Shown: positions 1 to 7,235, numbered from the stretch's first letter. The stretch: 28,174 nucleotides of DNA from an uncultured Beijerinckiaceae bacterium (GCA_937873345.1 CALMRL010000007.1:1-28174); one strand, 5' to 3'. Notes: generated from the sequence alone by a model not told the origin. Made by a program: numbers and translations.

Positions 1-85
1 GGTCTGGCTCGGCACGAGGCGGCCGGGCGCTTAGGCCTTGCCCATCAGGGACAACAACTACCCGTGATTTCAGTGACTTACAGAA

Positions 86-119
86 GCCATAGTGGGCATA
101 ATGGTGTGCCATAGTGGGG
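86..119 (+). repeat. Two iteron-like direct repeats
   Basis: The 11-mer GCCATAGTGGG occurs at 86-96 and again at 108-118, so the copies start 22 bp apart, about two helical turns. Between them sits CATAATGGTGT. Repeats phased on one DNA face are typical of sites bound by replication initiators or repressors, but two copies are few for an iteron origin. Confidence 0.45.
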
Positions 120-163
120 TCGCGGGGTGCCGACCCTTGCAAGTATCACACAGCAAAGCCTGA

Positions 164-177
164 AGCACATAAGTGCT
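164..177. promoter_or_regulatory. Small palindrome, possible operator
   Basis: AGCAC and GTGCT flank the 4-base centre ATAA, giving a perfect 5-bp inverted repeat. It lies just downstream of the direct repeats. Binding by a protein of the following operon is only a guess. Confidence 0.25.
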
Positions 178-579
178 ATAGGCTCATTATGGACGACGTC
201 TACCAAGCATAAAACGGCGAATGCGAGCGAGAAACGCTCGGGACGAATCTAGAGGCGTCGATTTACTTGCGCCTGTAGACTCTGGGCACTTCGGCGCCAT
301 CCTTGACAACTCAATGGGCCGCGTTTCTGTTGGCGACGTCGTGCGAGTCCCGCGCGGCGCTTGCGTGCGGCTGTGCACGCGACGGAGACGATCGACCACG
401 AGGTAGCGCATAGCAAAACGGCCCCCAAAGACCCCGGCAAGGGTCGATGAGGGCCGCTTCGGTATTGGAAGGCAACTCCTGCACCCTTCCTACTGAAGCT
501 CCCCTTACTGGTCAAGTCAAAAGCGCCTTGGGCAGCAATGGGAGAGCCGTGTCCATCGACTGGTCGCGAGAGGCGACCC

Positions 580-1470
580 ATGGAAGAACAAGCACCTTCG
601 GCGCCTGCCGAGGGATGGCAGTTGCACGCCCGTCTGACGGCGATCGTCGAGCCGATGCTCGCAACGATCCGCGACGCGGGATGTCGAGATCGTGCCCGCG
701 CACTGATCACGTTACTCGTGCGGGATCACGGGCACCCGGCGATCATCCTGTCGCCGTCGGGACCTCGCTGGCACCCGCTGTGTCGCCGAGCGCTGCATAA
801 GCACCATCCCGATATCCTGCCGAGCACGAACATGGCGGAAGGTGCGGTCAAGGCGCTGCTACGGATCGGCGTCGTCGTCGATGACCCGGAGACCCATCAG
901 CGGGCGCGACGGCAGGCGGACGGCACGATCAAAGCGCCGCCGGTTATGTACCGCTTGGCCGGAGCCTTCGTTGAAGCGTTGATCGCCTACACCGAGGAAG
1001 TTCTCCTCCGCTCGTTCGAGTCAGCCGTAAAGAAAAACTTCTCTTCTAGAAGTTCTTTCAGAAAAAAAGAGAAAGTATCTACGGCTGAGTCTCGCCAAGG
1101 TGGTGCGGGCGATGATGGAAAACCCGCGGTCTACACCACAGGAAAAGACGCGGATATTCGCAAACGCGCTCTTGCGCGATCGAAACACCTGTACCATCCT
1201 GGAGCACCACGTCCCCACGAGACGCCCGCATCCACGCTTGCGCGCCTGAAGGGCGAGATGATGCACCGCGTCTACCTCGCCCGCGACGCTGCCCGAAAAG
1301 CACTTGAGCCTATGCCCACCAAGGTCCCCCAAGCCGTGCCTGCCGCCCCCTTCACGGGCGGACCGATACCGCTCGACGCCCTTGCCCCAATCCCTGATCG
1401 TCCTGCCGAGGATGAGCCCGAATGCTTGGGCAGGCTCGGTCGCAAGCTCCAATCGTGGCGCGTCCTATGA
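580..1470 (+). CDS. Winged-helix-like protein, possible plasmid replication initiator
   Basis: The product is about 296 aa. The chosen ATG is preceded by GAGAGG at 6 bases; an in-frame ATG at 538 lacks a clear site. Roughly residues 30-125 read like a winged-helix domain: a helix rich in Arg/Ala/Leu, a second helix ending LLRIGVVV, then a basic hairpin (ARRQADGTIKAPPVMYRL) resembling a wing. The second half is basic and low in complexity. An unusually AT-rich, Lys-coding patch at about 1027-1077 contains a 7-bp inverted repeat (1036-1054). The stop overlaps the next start as ATGA. Because ParA and a ribbon-helix-helix protein follow, an initiator role is plausible, but no named Rep family is recognised. 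A transcription regulator is the alternative. Confidence 0.6.
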   Translation: MEEQAPSAPAEGWQLHARLTAIVEPMLATIRDAGCRDRARALITLLVRDHGHPAIILSPSGPRWHPLCRRALHKHHPDILPSTNMAEGAVKALLRIGVVVDDPETHQRARRQADGTIKAPPVMYRLAGAFVEALIAYTEEVLLRSFESAVKKNFSSRSSFRKKEKVSTAESRQGGAGDDGKPAVYTTGKDADIRKRALARSKHLYHPGAPRPHETPASTLARLKGEMMHRVYLARDAARKALEPMPTKVPQAVPAAPFTGGPIPLDALAPIPDRPAEDEPECLGRLGRKLQSWRVL

Positions 1471-1931
1471 CGTGCTCCTACACGAAGGGCGAGGGCGAGG
1501 TCACCGCGCCTTGGCGTGTCGAAGCCGATCGCGCCGCGAGCCGTCGTCTGGGCTGTCGAGCGGAGCCGTTTCAGGCCAAGGGCGGCACGCGAGCTGAGCG
1601 GCGATGCATCCTCCGGACGATCCTGCGGACGGTGCTGCCCGGATGGTTGCCGCACTTCGAAGTCGTCGAGCCGTGCGACGAGCCAAGCCCGGTGATGGTA
1701 CCGGATGATCTCGTCGAGCGGCGCGAGATCGTCGCCGAGCCGATCCAGGTGATGGAGACGCTGAAGATGAGCGCGATCCTGCGAGGTCTCGTGCTGGCGA
1801 AGCGTGCCGCCGATCGTCTGGTGATGGGGCGAGCTGAGGGCTATCGCGAGCCGGTGGTCGCCATGGCGCGGCAAGCGTTCAGTGGCACGATGCTCTGTGA
1901 CGCCTACGGCGGACGATTGTGTGCGGCCTGA
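1467..1931 (+). CDS. Hypothetical protein coupled to the upstream gene
   Basis: The product is 154 aa. Its ATG overlaps the stop of the preceding gene (ATGA), which is the reason for choosing this start and implies translational coupling. The N-terminus is basic; the middle is acidic and proline-rich (HFEVVEPCDEPSPVMVPDD), followed by a long likely helix with the segment MSAILRGLVLAKRAADRLVMG. No domain is recognised. An open frame on the opposite strand (1272-1874) covers much of it; the plus frame is preferred because of the overlap and its place between co-directional plasmid genes. It may be an accessory factor of the putative initiator, but nothing in the sequence proves that. Confidence 0.5.
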   Translation: MTCSYTKGEGEVTAPWRVEADRAASRRLGCRAEPFQAKGGTRAERRCILRTILRTVLPGWLPHFEVVEPCDEPSPVMVPDDLVERREIVAEPIQVMETLKMSAILRGLVLAKRAADRLVMGRAEGYREPVVAMARQAFSGTMLCDAYGGRLCAA

Positions 1932-2000
1932 CGCTTGGTAGAGCTTACGGGGACCATGTGATCAAGGCATCATCCGATCGGCTGATTGGAGGATCATCTG
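1932..2000. promoter_or_regulatory. Likely control or centromere-like region before parA
   Basis: This 69-bp gap is rich in GATC and ATCA/TGAT half-sites, including TGATCA near 1960 and GGATCATCTGAT running into the parA start; a related AGATCATCTAAT recurs near 2670 inside the end of parA. GGAGGA at 1988-1993 is the ribosome-binding site, 7 bases before the ATG. ParA/RHH systems often have their binding site just upstream of parA, hence the suggestion. Confidence 0.35.
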
Positions 2001-2717
2001 ATGTTCGTGGTGACGGCGGCAGGGGCGAAGGGCGGGAGTACGCGCTCGACGACGTGCGTGAACTTGGCTGTGGAAGCGGGGCGGGCTCGAAAACGGGCCG
2101 CGCTCATCGACATCGATCCGCAGTGCACCAGCATGAACTGGCGTGATGCACGCGAGGCCGAGATGCCGGTGGTGACCTCGGTGACGCCCAGCCGTTTGGC
2201 CAAGGCCGTCCAGGCCGCCCGCGACGATCGCTTCGACCTGTGCCTGATCGATACTCAGCCGCATTCGTCCGATGCCACGATCCAGGCCGCCGAGCTGAGC
2301 GACCTGTTGCTGATACCGGTGAAGCCATGGGTGTTCGACCTTCGCACGCTGGAGACGACGGCGAGGATCGTGCGCCTCACCGGCAAGCCTGCCTACGTGG
2401 TCATCTCGGCCGCGCCCTTCGCCCCCAGACAGATCGCGGAAGCGGAGGAAGCGATCCGAAGCCACGGCCTGAAGGTTGCGCCGGTGGTCATCCACCAGCG
2501 GGCAGCCATCGCCCATGCGACGACCATGGGCCTCGGCGTCAGCGAATGGGACCCAAACAGCAAGGGCGCCCAGGAGATGTCGGCGCTCTGGGAATGGCTG
2601 GCCAGCATTATGCCGAAGGGGAGGGCCGTCGATCATGCAAACAAGAGATCAATTGAGCGGAAGATCAGAAGATCATCTAATCAGGCGATCAGCATACCGG
2701 CCGGAGCTGATCGATGA
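2001..2717 (+). CDS. parA: ParA/MinD-family partition ATPase with variant P-loop
   Basis: The product is 238 aa. The ATG follows GGAGGA by 7 bases and begins directly with the first beta strand (MFVVTAAGAKGG), so the longer frame from 1986 is rejected. The deviant Walker A is K10-G-G-S-T-R15-S-T: the signature lysine is present, but the usual P-loop lysine is arginine. A Walker A-prime segment LIDIDPQ (35-41) and a Walker B segment LCLIDTQP (about 80-87) are present. In this family ATP-dependent DNA binding moves the plasmid through a partner protein bound to a centromere. The partner is probably the ribbon-helix-helix protein whose ATG overlaps this stop (ATGA). The length is short for ParA and lacks an N-terminal HTH, as in type Ib systems, where the operator is bound by the small partner. 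Whether the arginine form still hydrolyses ATP is unclear. Confidence 0.88.
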   Translation: MFVVTAAGAKGGSTRSTTCVNLAVEAGRARKRAALIDIDPQCTSMNWRDAREAEMPVVTSVTPSRLAKAVQAARDDRFDLCLIDTQPHSSDATIQAAELSDLLLIPVKPWVFDLRTLETTARIVRLTGKPAYVVISAAPFAPRQIAEAEEAIRSHGLKVAPVVIHQRAAIAHATTMGLGVSEWDPNSKGAQEMSALWEWLASIMPKGRAVDHANKRSIERKIRRSSNQAISIPAGADR

Positions 2718-2959
2718 AGCCGCCGAAGGGATCGCTCGTCGTCGCCGGAGGATCGAAGCTTGCGGCAACACGCGAGAACACCACGCCTGATGTCGAAGCT
2801 TTGAAGGCGAGGGCGCAAGGCACTGAGATCGTGCGCCTGAACCTCCGCATCACGAAGAGCCTCCAGTCGAAGCTGAAGAAGCTCACAATCGACCTGAGCA
2901 CCACACCTGAGAAGTTCGTCGTCGATCTGATAGAAAAAGCCTTGAGGGAACACGCATGA
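2714..2959 (+). CDS. Ribbon-helix-helix DNA-binding protein, probable ParA partner
   Basis: The product is 81 aa and starts at an ATGA overlap with parA. Residues 1-35 are a flexible, basic and threonine-rich tail, of the kind that in other small partition proteins stimulates the ATPase. Residues 38-79 fit a ribbon-helix-helix: strand EIVRLNLRI, helix KSLQSKLKKLTIDL, then helix TPEKFVVDLIEKAL. Proteins of this shape bind repeated operators as dimers and act as both centromere binder and repressor of the partition operon. Binding to the GATC/ATCA-rich gap before parA is an inference. An antitoxin role is less likely because no toxin follows; the next gene is an exported protein. Confidence 0.75.
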   Translation: MKPPKGSLVVAGGSKLAATRENTTPDVEALKARAQGTEIVRLNLRITKSLQSKLKKLTIDLSTTPEKFVVDLIEKALREHA

Positions 2960-3696
2960 AGACGCTTGCAGCCATCCTGTTGCTCACCGCCCCGCCCGGC
3001 ATCGCCCAAGCGTGCACGGCCACCGTGCTGAGCGATGTCGGCGATACCTCAGGCCATGCCATGATGACGGGCGAAATCGTCACGGGCTTCACCGTTCTCA
3101 GCCACGACAAGGACGGCACCGTGCGCGCGTGCCTTAAGACGGGCGACGATGACGATCAGTGTTACCTCGTGGTCGTAGATGATCACAAGATGCTTGAGCT
3201 GATCGGCTGTAAGGTTGCTGAGTTCTCGCACAAGATGGGCGGCCGTGACGTGTACGACATCGACGACACCAAGACGGATGCCGATCGCAAGTTCTTCGGC
3301 ACGGCCAAAGAACTGTTTGAGGCCAAGTACAAGATCGATCAGCTTGAGGGCAACTCGAATGCCGAAAAGGAGAAGGCGTCGAGCTGTAACATCGAGGCGG
3401 TATTCGCGGCCGAGAGTTGGTTGGTGCCGTTCGTAAAGTCGCAGCGGGCAAAGGGCGCCGTCATCATGGATGACGACTGGCACATCGTCGGCCGTCTCGC
3501 CTCCGGTGCGCCGTCCCAGTACAATCAGCTCTTCGACACGGCGGGGCATCTCCGCGGCGGCCTTGATCAGGGCAAGGTGACGTTGTTCCGTGACGGCGCG
3601 TCTACGCCGATCGGCACCTACCGGCAGACGAAGGCTGGCATCGTGGTGACGATGTCGGGCAAGGCGCCGGTGACGCTCCGGGCACGCCTGCCATGA
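2956..3696 (+). CDS. Exported protein coupled to the partition genes
   Basis: The product is 246 aa. The ATG overlaps the stop of the RHH gene (ATGA) and has AGGGA 6-8 bases upstream. The N-terminus is a clear Sec signal peptide: K2, a hydrophobic core LAAILLLTAPPGI, and a cleavage site after AQA, leaving Cys at the mature N-terminus (not a good lipobox). The mature part is acidic in the first half (DGTVRACLKTGDDDDQCYLVV) and has scattered cysteines (near C60, C69, C85 and C142) that could form disulfides in the periplasm. The C-terminus is predicted to be mostly beta strand. No family is recognised. Its tight coupling to a plasmid partition pair is unexpected. Confidence 0.75.
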   Translation: MKTLAAILLLTAPPGIAQACTATVLSDVGDTSGHAMMTGEIVTGFTVLSHDKDGTVRACLKTGDDDDQCYLVVVDDHKMLELIGCKVAEFSHKMGGRDVYDIDDTKTDADRKFFGTAKELFEAKYKIDQLEGNSNAEKEKASSCNIEAVFAAESWLVPFVKSQRAKGAVIMDDDWHIVGRLASGAPSQYNQLFDTAGHLRGGLDQGKVTLFRDGASTPIGTYRQTKAGIVVTMSGKAPVTLRARLP

Positions 3697-3938
3697 TTCC
3701 AGATCAGGCAAGGTCGGCTGTCGGCGGATCGACGAGGGCAAGCTCGACGAGCTGCTGAGCAACCATGGTTGAACAGTCTGCGAGGCGACGTCTCAAGCAA
3801 AAGAAGGTCCTTGCGCCTCCGTCGTAAGTGTTGTAGCTGAGACTTAGCGCATCCGGACTTGGGGATGCACCTGCCTCTTGAGGGCGAGCTGGGGTTGCCG
3901 CGATGAGCGTCAACCCTTTTTGCGTTTGGAGATATGCG

Positions 3939-4217
3939 ATGGCGCGACATCTGATCACTTCAACCGACGATCTTCGTATCACGAAGCAATCCGATTTCGT
4001 CTTGCATGCGGCGATCGTCGCTGCACTGGATTGTGGCGACCTCGAATTGTTGCCCCTTGCGGGCCATTCGGTTCATTCGAGTCGTGCCACAAACAACGAG
4101 TCGCGCCAGTTCGATCTCCAGTATCATGGACCGGAGTGGTTCAGGGATATGAGATTACAATGCCTGAGGGCTCTCCTATACTTGTGCCGTCGCGAGCGCT
4201 TCAAGGCAACCGGTTGA
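3939..4217 (+). CDS. Hypothetical protein, possibly frameshifted
   Basis: The product is 92 aa from an ATG preceded by TTGGAG at 7 bases; an upstream ATG at 3903 lacks a site. The N-terminal two thirds (MARHLITSTDDLRITKQSDF, then an alanine-rich helix ending DCGDLELLPLAG) reads like a soluble protein. After DLQYHGPEWF the frame becomes arginine- and leucine-rich, while the frame one base over continues sensibly (QGYEITMPEGSPILVP) to 4345. The two parts may be one gene of about 135 codons broken by a frameshift near 4140. No function is recognised. Confidence 0.45.
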   Translation: MARHLITSTDDLRITKQSDFVLHAAIVAALDCGDLELLPLAGHSVHSSRATNNESRQFDLQYHGPEWFRDMRLQCLRALLYLCRRERFKATG

Positions 4218-4345
4218 AGATTGATGTGATGCGCGTCGTGCATCAGAAGGACGAGAATTACAGCGCGTTCATCACCTCTTATCCAAAAGATGCATTCCCG
4301 GCGTATCGACAATTACTTGCGGATGAAGAGTCGCTTGCGGGTTGA
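4160..4345 (+). CDS. Short hypothetical protein or 3' part of a split gene
   Basis: The frame encodes 61 aa from an ATG with only a weak ribosome-binding site. It contains the coherent segment KIDVMRVVHQKDENYSAFIT. It overlaps the preceding gene by 58 bases in another frame. Sense continues upstream of this ATG into the overlap, so it may be the displaced end of the 3939 gene instead of a separate gene. No domain is recognised. Confidence 0.3.
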   Translation: MPEGSPILVPSRALQGNRLKIDVMRVVHQKDENYSAFITSYPKDAFPAYRQLLADEESLAG

Positions 4346-4482
4346 TTGCCTGACCTTTGGCGTCGTCGTGAGGAAGAAGGCAGCCTGATGCTCGGGACGA
4401 TCCTCCACGAGAATAATGACATCCGAGCCCGTGGCCATCGATAGTCGCGGCGACGATCGATAGAAGGTTCAAGGGGTTTGGG

Positions 4483-5025
4483 ATGACTGAGCAGCATACG
4501 CAAAAACTAGCCGACAAGTATTACATCGATCAGGCAATTCGGCTGCGTGATACCGATGCGCTTATCGAGATCGTCAAGACGCAGCAAGCCATAATGCAGC
4601 AAAAAGTTGTGCCTCAGCAACAGAAGACAAAAGACGAGGAGTTTGAGGCACTACAAGCAAAGAACTGGACAGCTCGCAAGAGACTTGCAGAAAAACTGCA
4701 TGCAATCACGGATGAGATCGAGTCCTACGCAGTGTGGCAGGGAGACGACGGGGAGAAGCGCGTCTATCTGAATATGTACGGCAATACCACGAGAACCGTA
4801 AGGACGGTGACCTACTATGCGTCCGGCAACATGCATAACCCGCCTCAAAGCGCCGTTTTCGTCCAGTATAAGGATGACGCTGGCGATCTAGTCTGGCCGA
4901 AGGAGCGGAGAGAGGCTGCGAAAGTCGTGATCAAGGAGATCGCTGCCGCCTGGAAGCGCCTGCCAAGCGTCGATTGTGCAACAGCTCTGTCCTACGTCGA
5001 GCCAAAGGCGGAGGATGAGACTTAG
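4483..5025 (+). CDS. Hypothetical protein with helical N-terminus
   Basis: The product is 180 aa; AAGGGG lies about 9 bases before the ATG. Residues 1-75 are mostly helical and Gln/Lys-rich (for example IVKTQQAIMQQKVVPQQQ), suggesting a coiled coil. The centre is a probable beta region with Tyr and Thr (VYLNMYGNTTRTVRTVTYYA), and the end is helical (WPKERREAAKVVIKEIAAAW). The first 200 bases are richer in A+T than neighbouring genes, hinting at recent transfer. There is no signal peptide and no recognised family. The next genes face it tail to tail. Confidence 0.65.
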   Translation: MTEQHTQKLADKYYIDQAIRLRDTDALIEIVKTQQAIMQQKVVPQQQKTKDEEFEALQAKNWTARKRLAEKLHAITDEIESYAVWQGDDGEKRVYLNMYGNTTRTVRTVTYYASGNMHNPPQSAVFVQYKDDAGDLVWPKERREAAKVVIKEIAAAWKRLPSVDCATALSYVEPKAEDET

Positions 5026-5039
5026 CGCCGCCATTGCGC

Positions 5040-5447
5040 TCATCGGGTGCGATGACTCAAGAGGCTCGCCCTGATCTTCGCCTTCATCGCCTCGGCCATC
5101 TTCGTGCCCAGCTCGCCCTCCGGCACGGTGCGGGGGCGAGCATACCAATCACGCTTCGGAGGCACGTCAGCGGCCACGACGCGTTCAAGGGCTTGATGCT
5201 TCCGGGTGGCTCCCGGCTGCTGGCGCCCCGTCTGTGGCCCGTCATGACCATACCAACGCCATTCCCGCCATTGCCAGATGTGCACCGTGTCGATGAGGTC
5301 GCCGGTGTCGGCGCGGAACCATCGTCCTTCGCTGAAGCGCGCAGGGAACGGCAGCTCGATGAGGTCGCCGTCGATCCGGACCCGGATGGACAGTTGCCTG
5401 ATGGATTCGGGCAGCACGGTGGCGTATCGATACTCGGAACCAAGCAT
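5040..5447 (-). CDS. Hypothetical Trp-rich protein, last gene of minus operon
   Basis: The product is 135 aa. Its ATG shares one base with the stop of the upstream gene (TGATG), which fixes the start and implies coupling. Residues 15-75 look like short beta strands (LSIRVRIDGDLIELPFP, then FRADTGDLIDTVHIWQWREW), with a cluster of tryptophans near 60-67. The C-terminal third is basic and helical. It lacks a signal peptide although its two operon partners are exported or membrane-targeted. The overlapping plus-strand frame 5034-5456 is a mirror with poor protein character. No family is recognised. Confidence 0.6.
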   Translation of the reverse strand: MLGSEYRYATVLPESIRQLSIRVRIDGDLIELPFPARFSEGRWFRADTGDLIDTVHIWQWREWRWYGHDGPQTGRQQPGATRKHQALERVVAADVPPKRDWYARPRTVPEGELGTKMAEAMKAKIRASLLSHRTR

Positions 5448-5824
5448 CAGCAATGAGCCTGTGTCATGAGCGTGGCCAAGTTGCTTTCGAGCTTCTGCAT
5501 TGTGGTTGCGAACTTGATCGCTTCGTCCGCAGCACCGCGCGCCGCCTCGTCAGGATTATTGCGAGTCTCACGATAGCAAGCGATGAAAGCCGCACGTTTT
5601 TGCTCGATGTGGACAAGTGCATTACTGAGACTAGAGCACGCCTCGGCGGCTTCTCCAGCTTCCATAAGTCGACCAGCTTCACGGATCGTGCTGCCAACAG
5701 CTCGTGACTTCGCTGAACTTTTGAGGTCTAGAGCTGTTGTGCATGCCGATACGGGCTTTTCGGCTTTTGCGACGGATATCGGTAGCAGGCTGGTCACCAG
5801 ACAAGCCGCGATTGCTACCTTCAT
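5447..5824 (-). CDS. Exported helical protein, middle gene of minus operon
   Basis: The product is 125 aa. The ATG overlaps the stop of the upstream gene (ATGA) and follows AAGGCAGG by about 8 bases. Residues 1-21 form a Sec signal peptide (MKVAIAACLVTSLLPISVAKA). The mature protein is alpha-helical with three or four cysteines (near C28, C62, C82 and the C-terminal C125), which suggests disulfide-stabilised helices in the periplasm. The segment EAGEAAEACSSLSNALVHIE resembles a helical hairpin. No named domain is recognised. The stop overlaps the next start by one base, so the three genes form a tight operon. Confidence 0.7.
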   Translation of the reverse strand: MKVAIAACLVTSLLPISVAKAEKPVSACTTALDLKSSAKSRAVGSTIREAGRLMEAGEAAEACSSLSNALVHIEQKRAAFIACYRETRNNPDEAARGAADEAIKFATTMQKLESNLATLMTQAHC

Positions 5825-6246
5825 TTGGGCAGCCTGCCTTCAATCGTGCCCATGATCGATCCGTTGGACAGCACCGCCATCGACGCCGGGGTGACGCGCT
5901 GGAGCTTGATCTTCGCCTTCTTGTTGCAGCTCTGGCATTCGGAATCCGAAATGTCGATCGCGCCGTCTGGATATGCTCAGCCGCAGCTCTCGCCGTTGAC
6001 ATCGGATATCAAGCGCGACCCGTCACGCTCCGGCGACGCGATCTGACCGAGGATGCGGTAGTAGCTGAAGCGCTTACTGTCGAAGTCGGCGCCCATGATG
6101 ATGCCGGTCTCGAAGCCTTCCTTATGCGGTATCAGCTCGATGCGGACCCTGCCGTACATCAGGTCGGCGATGTTGCATCCCTGATCGGCGGTGGCTGGTC
6201 TACAGCCAACGATCACGGTGGCTATGGCGGCAAGCAAGCGATACAA
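5821..6246 (-). pseudogene. Exported protein gene interrupted by an in-frame TGA
   Basis: Translation probably starts at TTG (6246), which has AGGAG 5-6 bases upstream and gives a signal peptide (MYRLLAAIATVIVGC, cleaved near PATA). The frame runs through DSKRFSYYRILGQIAS to ESCG, meets TGA at 5977-5979, and then continues in the same frame for 51 codons of sensible protein (YPDGAIDISDSECQSCNKKA) to a TGA at 5821-5823. That last stop overlaps the next gene's ATG as ATGA, so the tail was clearly once, or still is, translated. A Trp (TGG) to stop change is the simplest reading; readthrough or recoding is possible. The mirror plus-strand frame 5737-6312 is judged a shadow. Confidence 0.6.
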
Positions 6247-6349
6247 GGGTTTCTCCTTCGCGGCTTCAAGGACAATCAGCTCGGCACCGTGCTGAGGCAG
6301 GATCGACAATAGGCCCTTCCATAAGGCCGTGCGGATAGCTGGAGCTGCC

Positions 6350-6796
6350 ATGCGACTGAATGCCGATGATTTCATCAAACTGCGCAGCGCCAGTGACTTC
6401 GCTGATTACTACGATACACTCAATCCGCGCGAGATGCTTGATGAGCTGGATCGCCTGTACGATATGGAGCTGGAGGCGCTTGCCCTTAATCAGCACCTCG
6501 GCATGTTCCGGCGCTTCGCCGATCTCGGATGCATGGAAGGCGGCCTTAAAGATCATCAGCGATCTTCTTTGCTTGGCATCGCGACAGGTCTTCACGAGTC
6601 GATCAGGTCGATCTTCTTGCCGAGAGTGCAAACTGATCATCGCGAGAGGATCGAAGCTGCTTTGGCAGGCACGATGGAAGTCTTAGATCGCTTCGGCCAC
6701 TACCCTCGCGCCGTCGAGATGATTAAAGTCGGTGCCCGCTACTCATCGGGACCTTATGAGCTGGGGCTTGCCGGGCAGATGCTGGCGCGGCGATAA
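6350..6796 (+). CDS. Hypothetical helical cytosolic protein
   Basis: The product is 148 aa. The ATG follows GGAG by 5 bases, which favours it over the upstream codon at 6329. The protein is mostly alpha-helical and acidic in the first half (LNPREMLDELDRLYDMELEA), with methionines and aromatic residues through the core and a basic C-terminus (AGQMLARR). There is no signal peptide, membrane segment or recognised motif. It is divergently transcribed from the exported-protein operon ending at 6246, so the roughly 100-bp gap probably holds both promoters. Confidence 0.6.
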   Translation: MRLNADDFIKLRSASDFADYYDTLNPREMLDELDRLYDMELEALALNQHLGMFRRFADLGCMEGGLKDHQRSSLLGIATGLHESIRSIFLPRVQTDHRERIEAALAGTMEVLDRFGHYPRAVEMIKVGARYSSGPYELGLAGQMLARR

Positions 6797-6912
6797 GCAT
6801 TCCGCCCATCGATGAAGGCTTTTCGCATTTGCCTTGGAAATCGTGATGTGGATCGTCTTCATCTGCGATGTAATCACGTCTCGTATTGACCGATTGGCGG
6901 AAGGTTATTGCC

Positions 6913-7164
6913 TCATGTGAAGTAAATGACAACCTTGCCTACCTTGATGCGAGGACACCCACGGTAAGTCCTGCTGAGCATGTCGGTGACGTTGAACGCT
7001 GATATATTGGTATTATGCTTTGCGTACTTCAGCGTTAACCAGTTGGCAATGGCCTCGCTTTTCGGACCAAATAGCTCGGTGCCATCAATGGCGCTGAACT
7101 TCGCGCGCGGCAAGGCTGCTACGGTCTTATAGGAGACTTCCGCCGCCATCAGCGGCGATAGCAT
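6913..7164 (-). CDS. Small hypothetical protein
   Basis: The frame encodes 83 aa; an internal ATG at 7149 would give 78 aa, and neither start has a clear ribosome-binding site. The sequence is well balanced (KFSAIDGTELFGPKSEAIAN, then KHNTNISAFNVTDMLSRTY) and ends in a beta-like segment KVGKVVIYFT. The helix-rich middle with SEAIANWL could be DNA-binding, but this is weak. Base composition is more A+T-rich than nearby genes. Confidence 0.42.
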   Translation of the reverse strand: MLSPLMAAEVSYKTVAALPRAKFSAIDGTELFGPKSEAIANWLTLKYAKHNTNISAFNVTDMLSRTYRGCPRIKVGKVVIYFT

Positions 7165-7235
7165 GGCGACTTACAAGGTAATTATAATTCCGACTTACAT
7201 GTCGCTCTCCTCAGTTAGTCTGCGGTGGTTGCTTG

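Larger units (their letters stand above)
1..579. other. Non-coding leader before the plasmid-type gene block
   Basis: No convincing gene is seen here on either strand; the short open frames overlap one another and lack ribosome-binding sites or recognisable protein character. The stretch holds an 11-bp direct repeat at 86-119, a small palindrome at 164-177 and a GACCC/GGGTC hairpin at 430-445 (6-base loop). Its position in front of a winged-helix protein and a ParA/RHH pair makes an origin or control region possible, but this is inference. Confidence 0.4.

Noticed and set aside
1272..1874. Minus-strand frame of 200 codons
   Set aside because: His/Arg-rich with no start signal, and it covers the coupled plus-strand gene at 1467-1931.
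5944..5979. Selenocysteine insertion at the in-frame TGA
   Set aside because: The downstream hairpin is short, its AUU loop lacks the expected G, and no selenium genes are in view; a nonsense change is simpler.
5737..6312. Long plus-strand open frame (191 codons) without a stop
   Set aside because: It mirrors the minus-strand operon codon for codon; the minus frames have signal peptides, ribosome-binding sites and ATGA overlaps.
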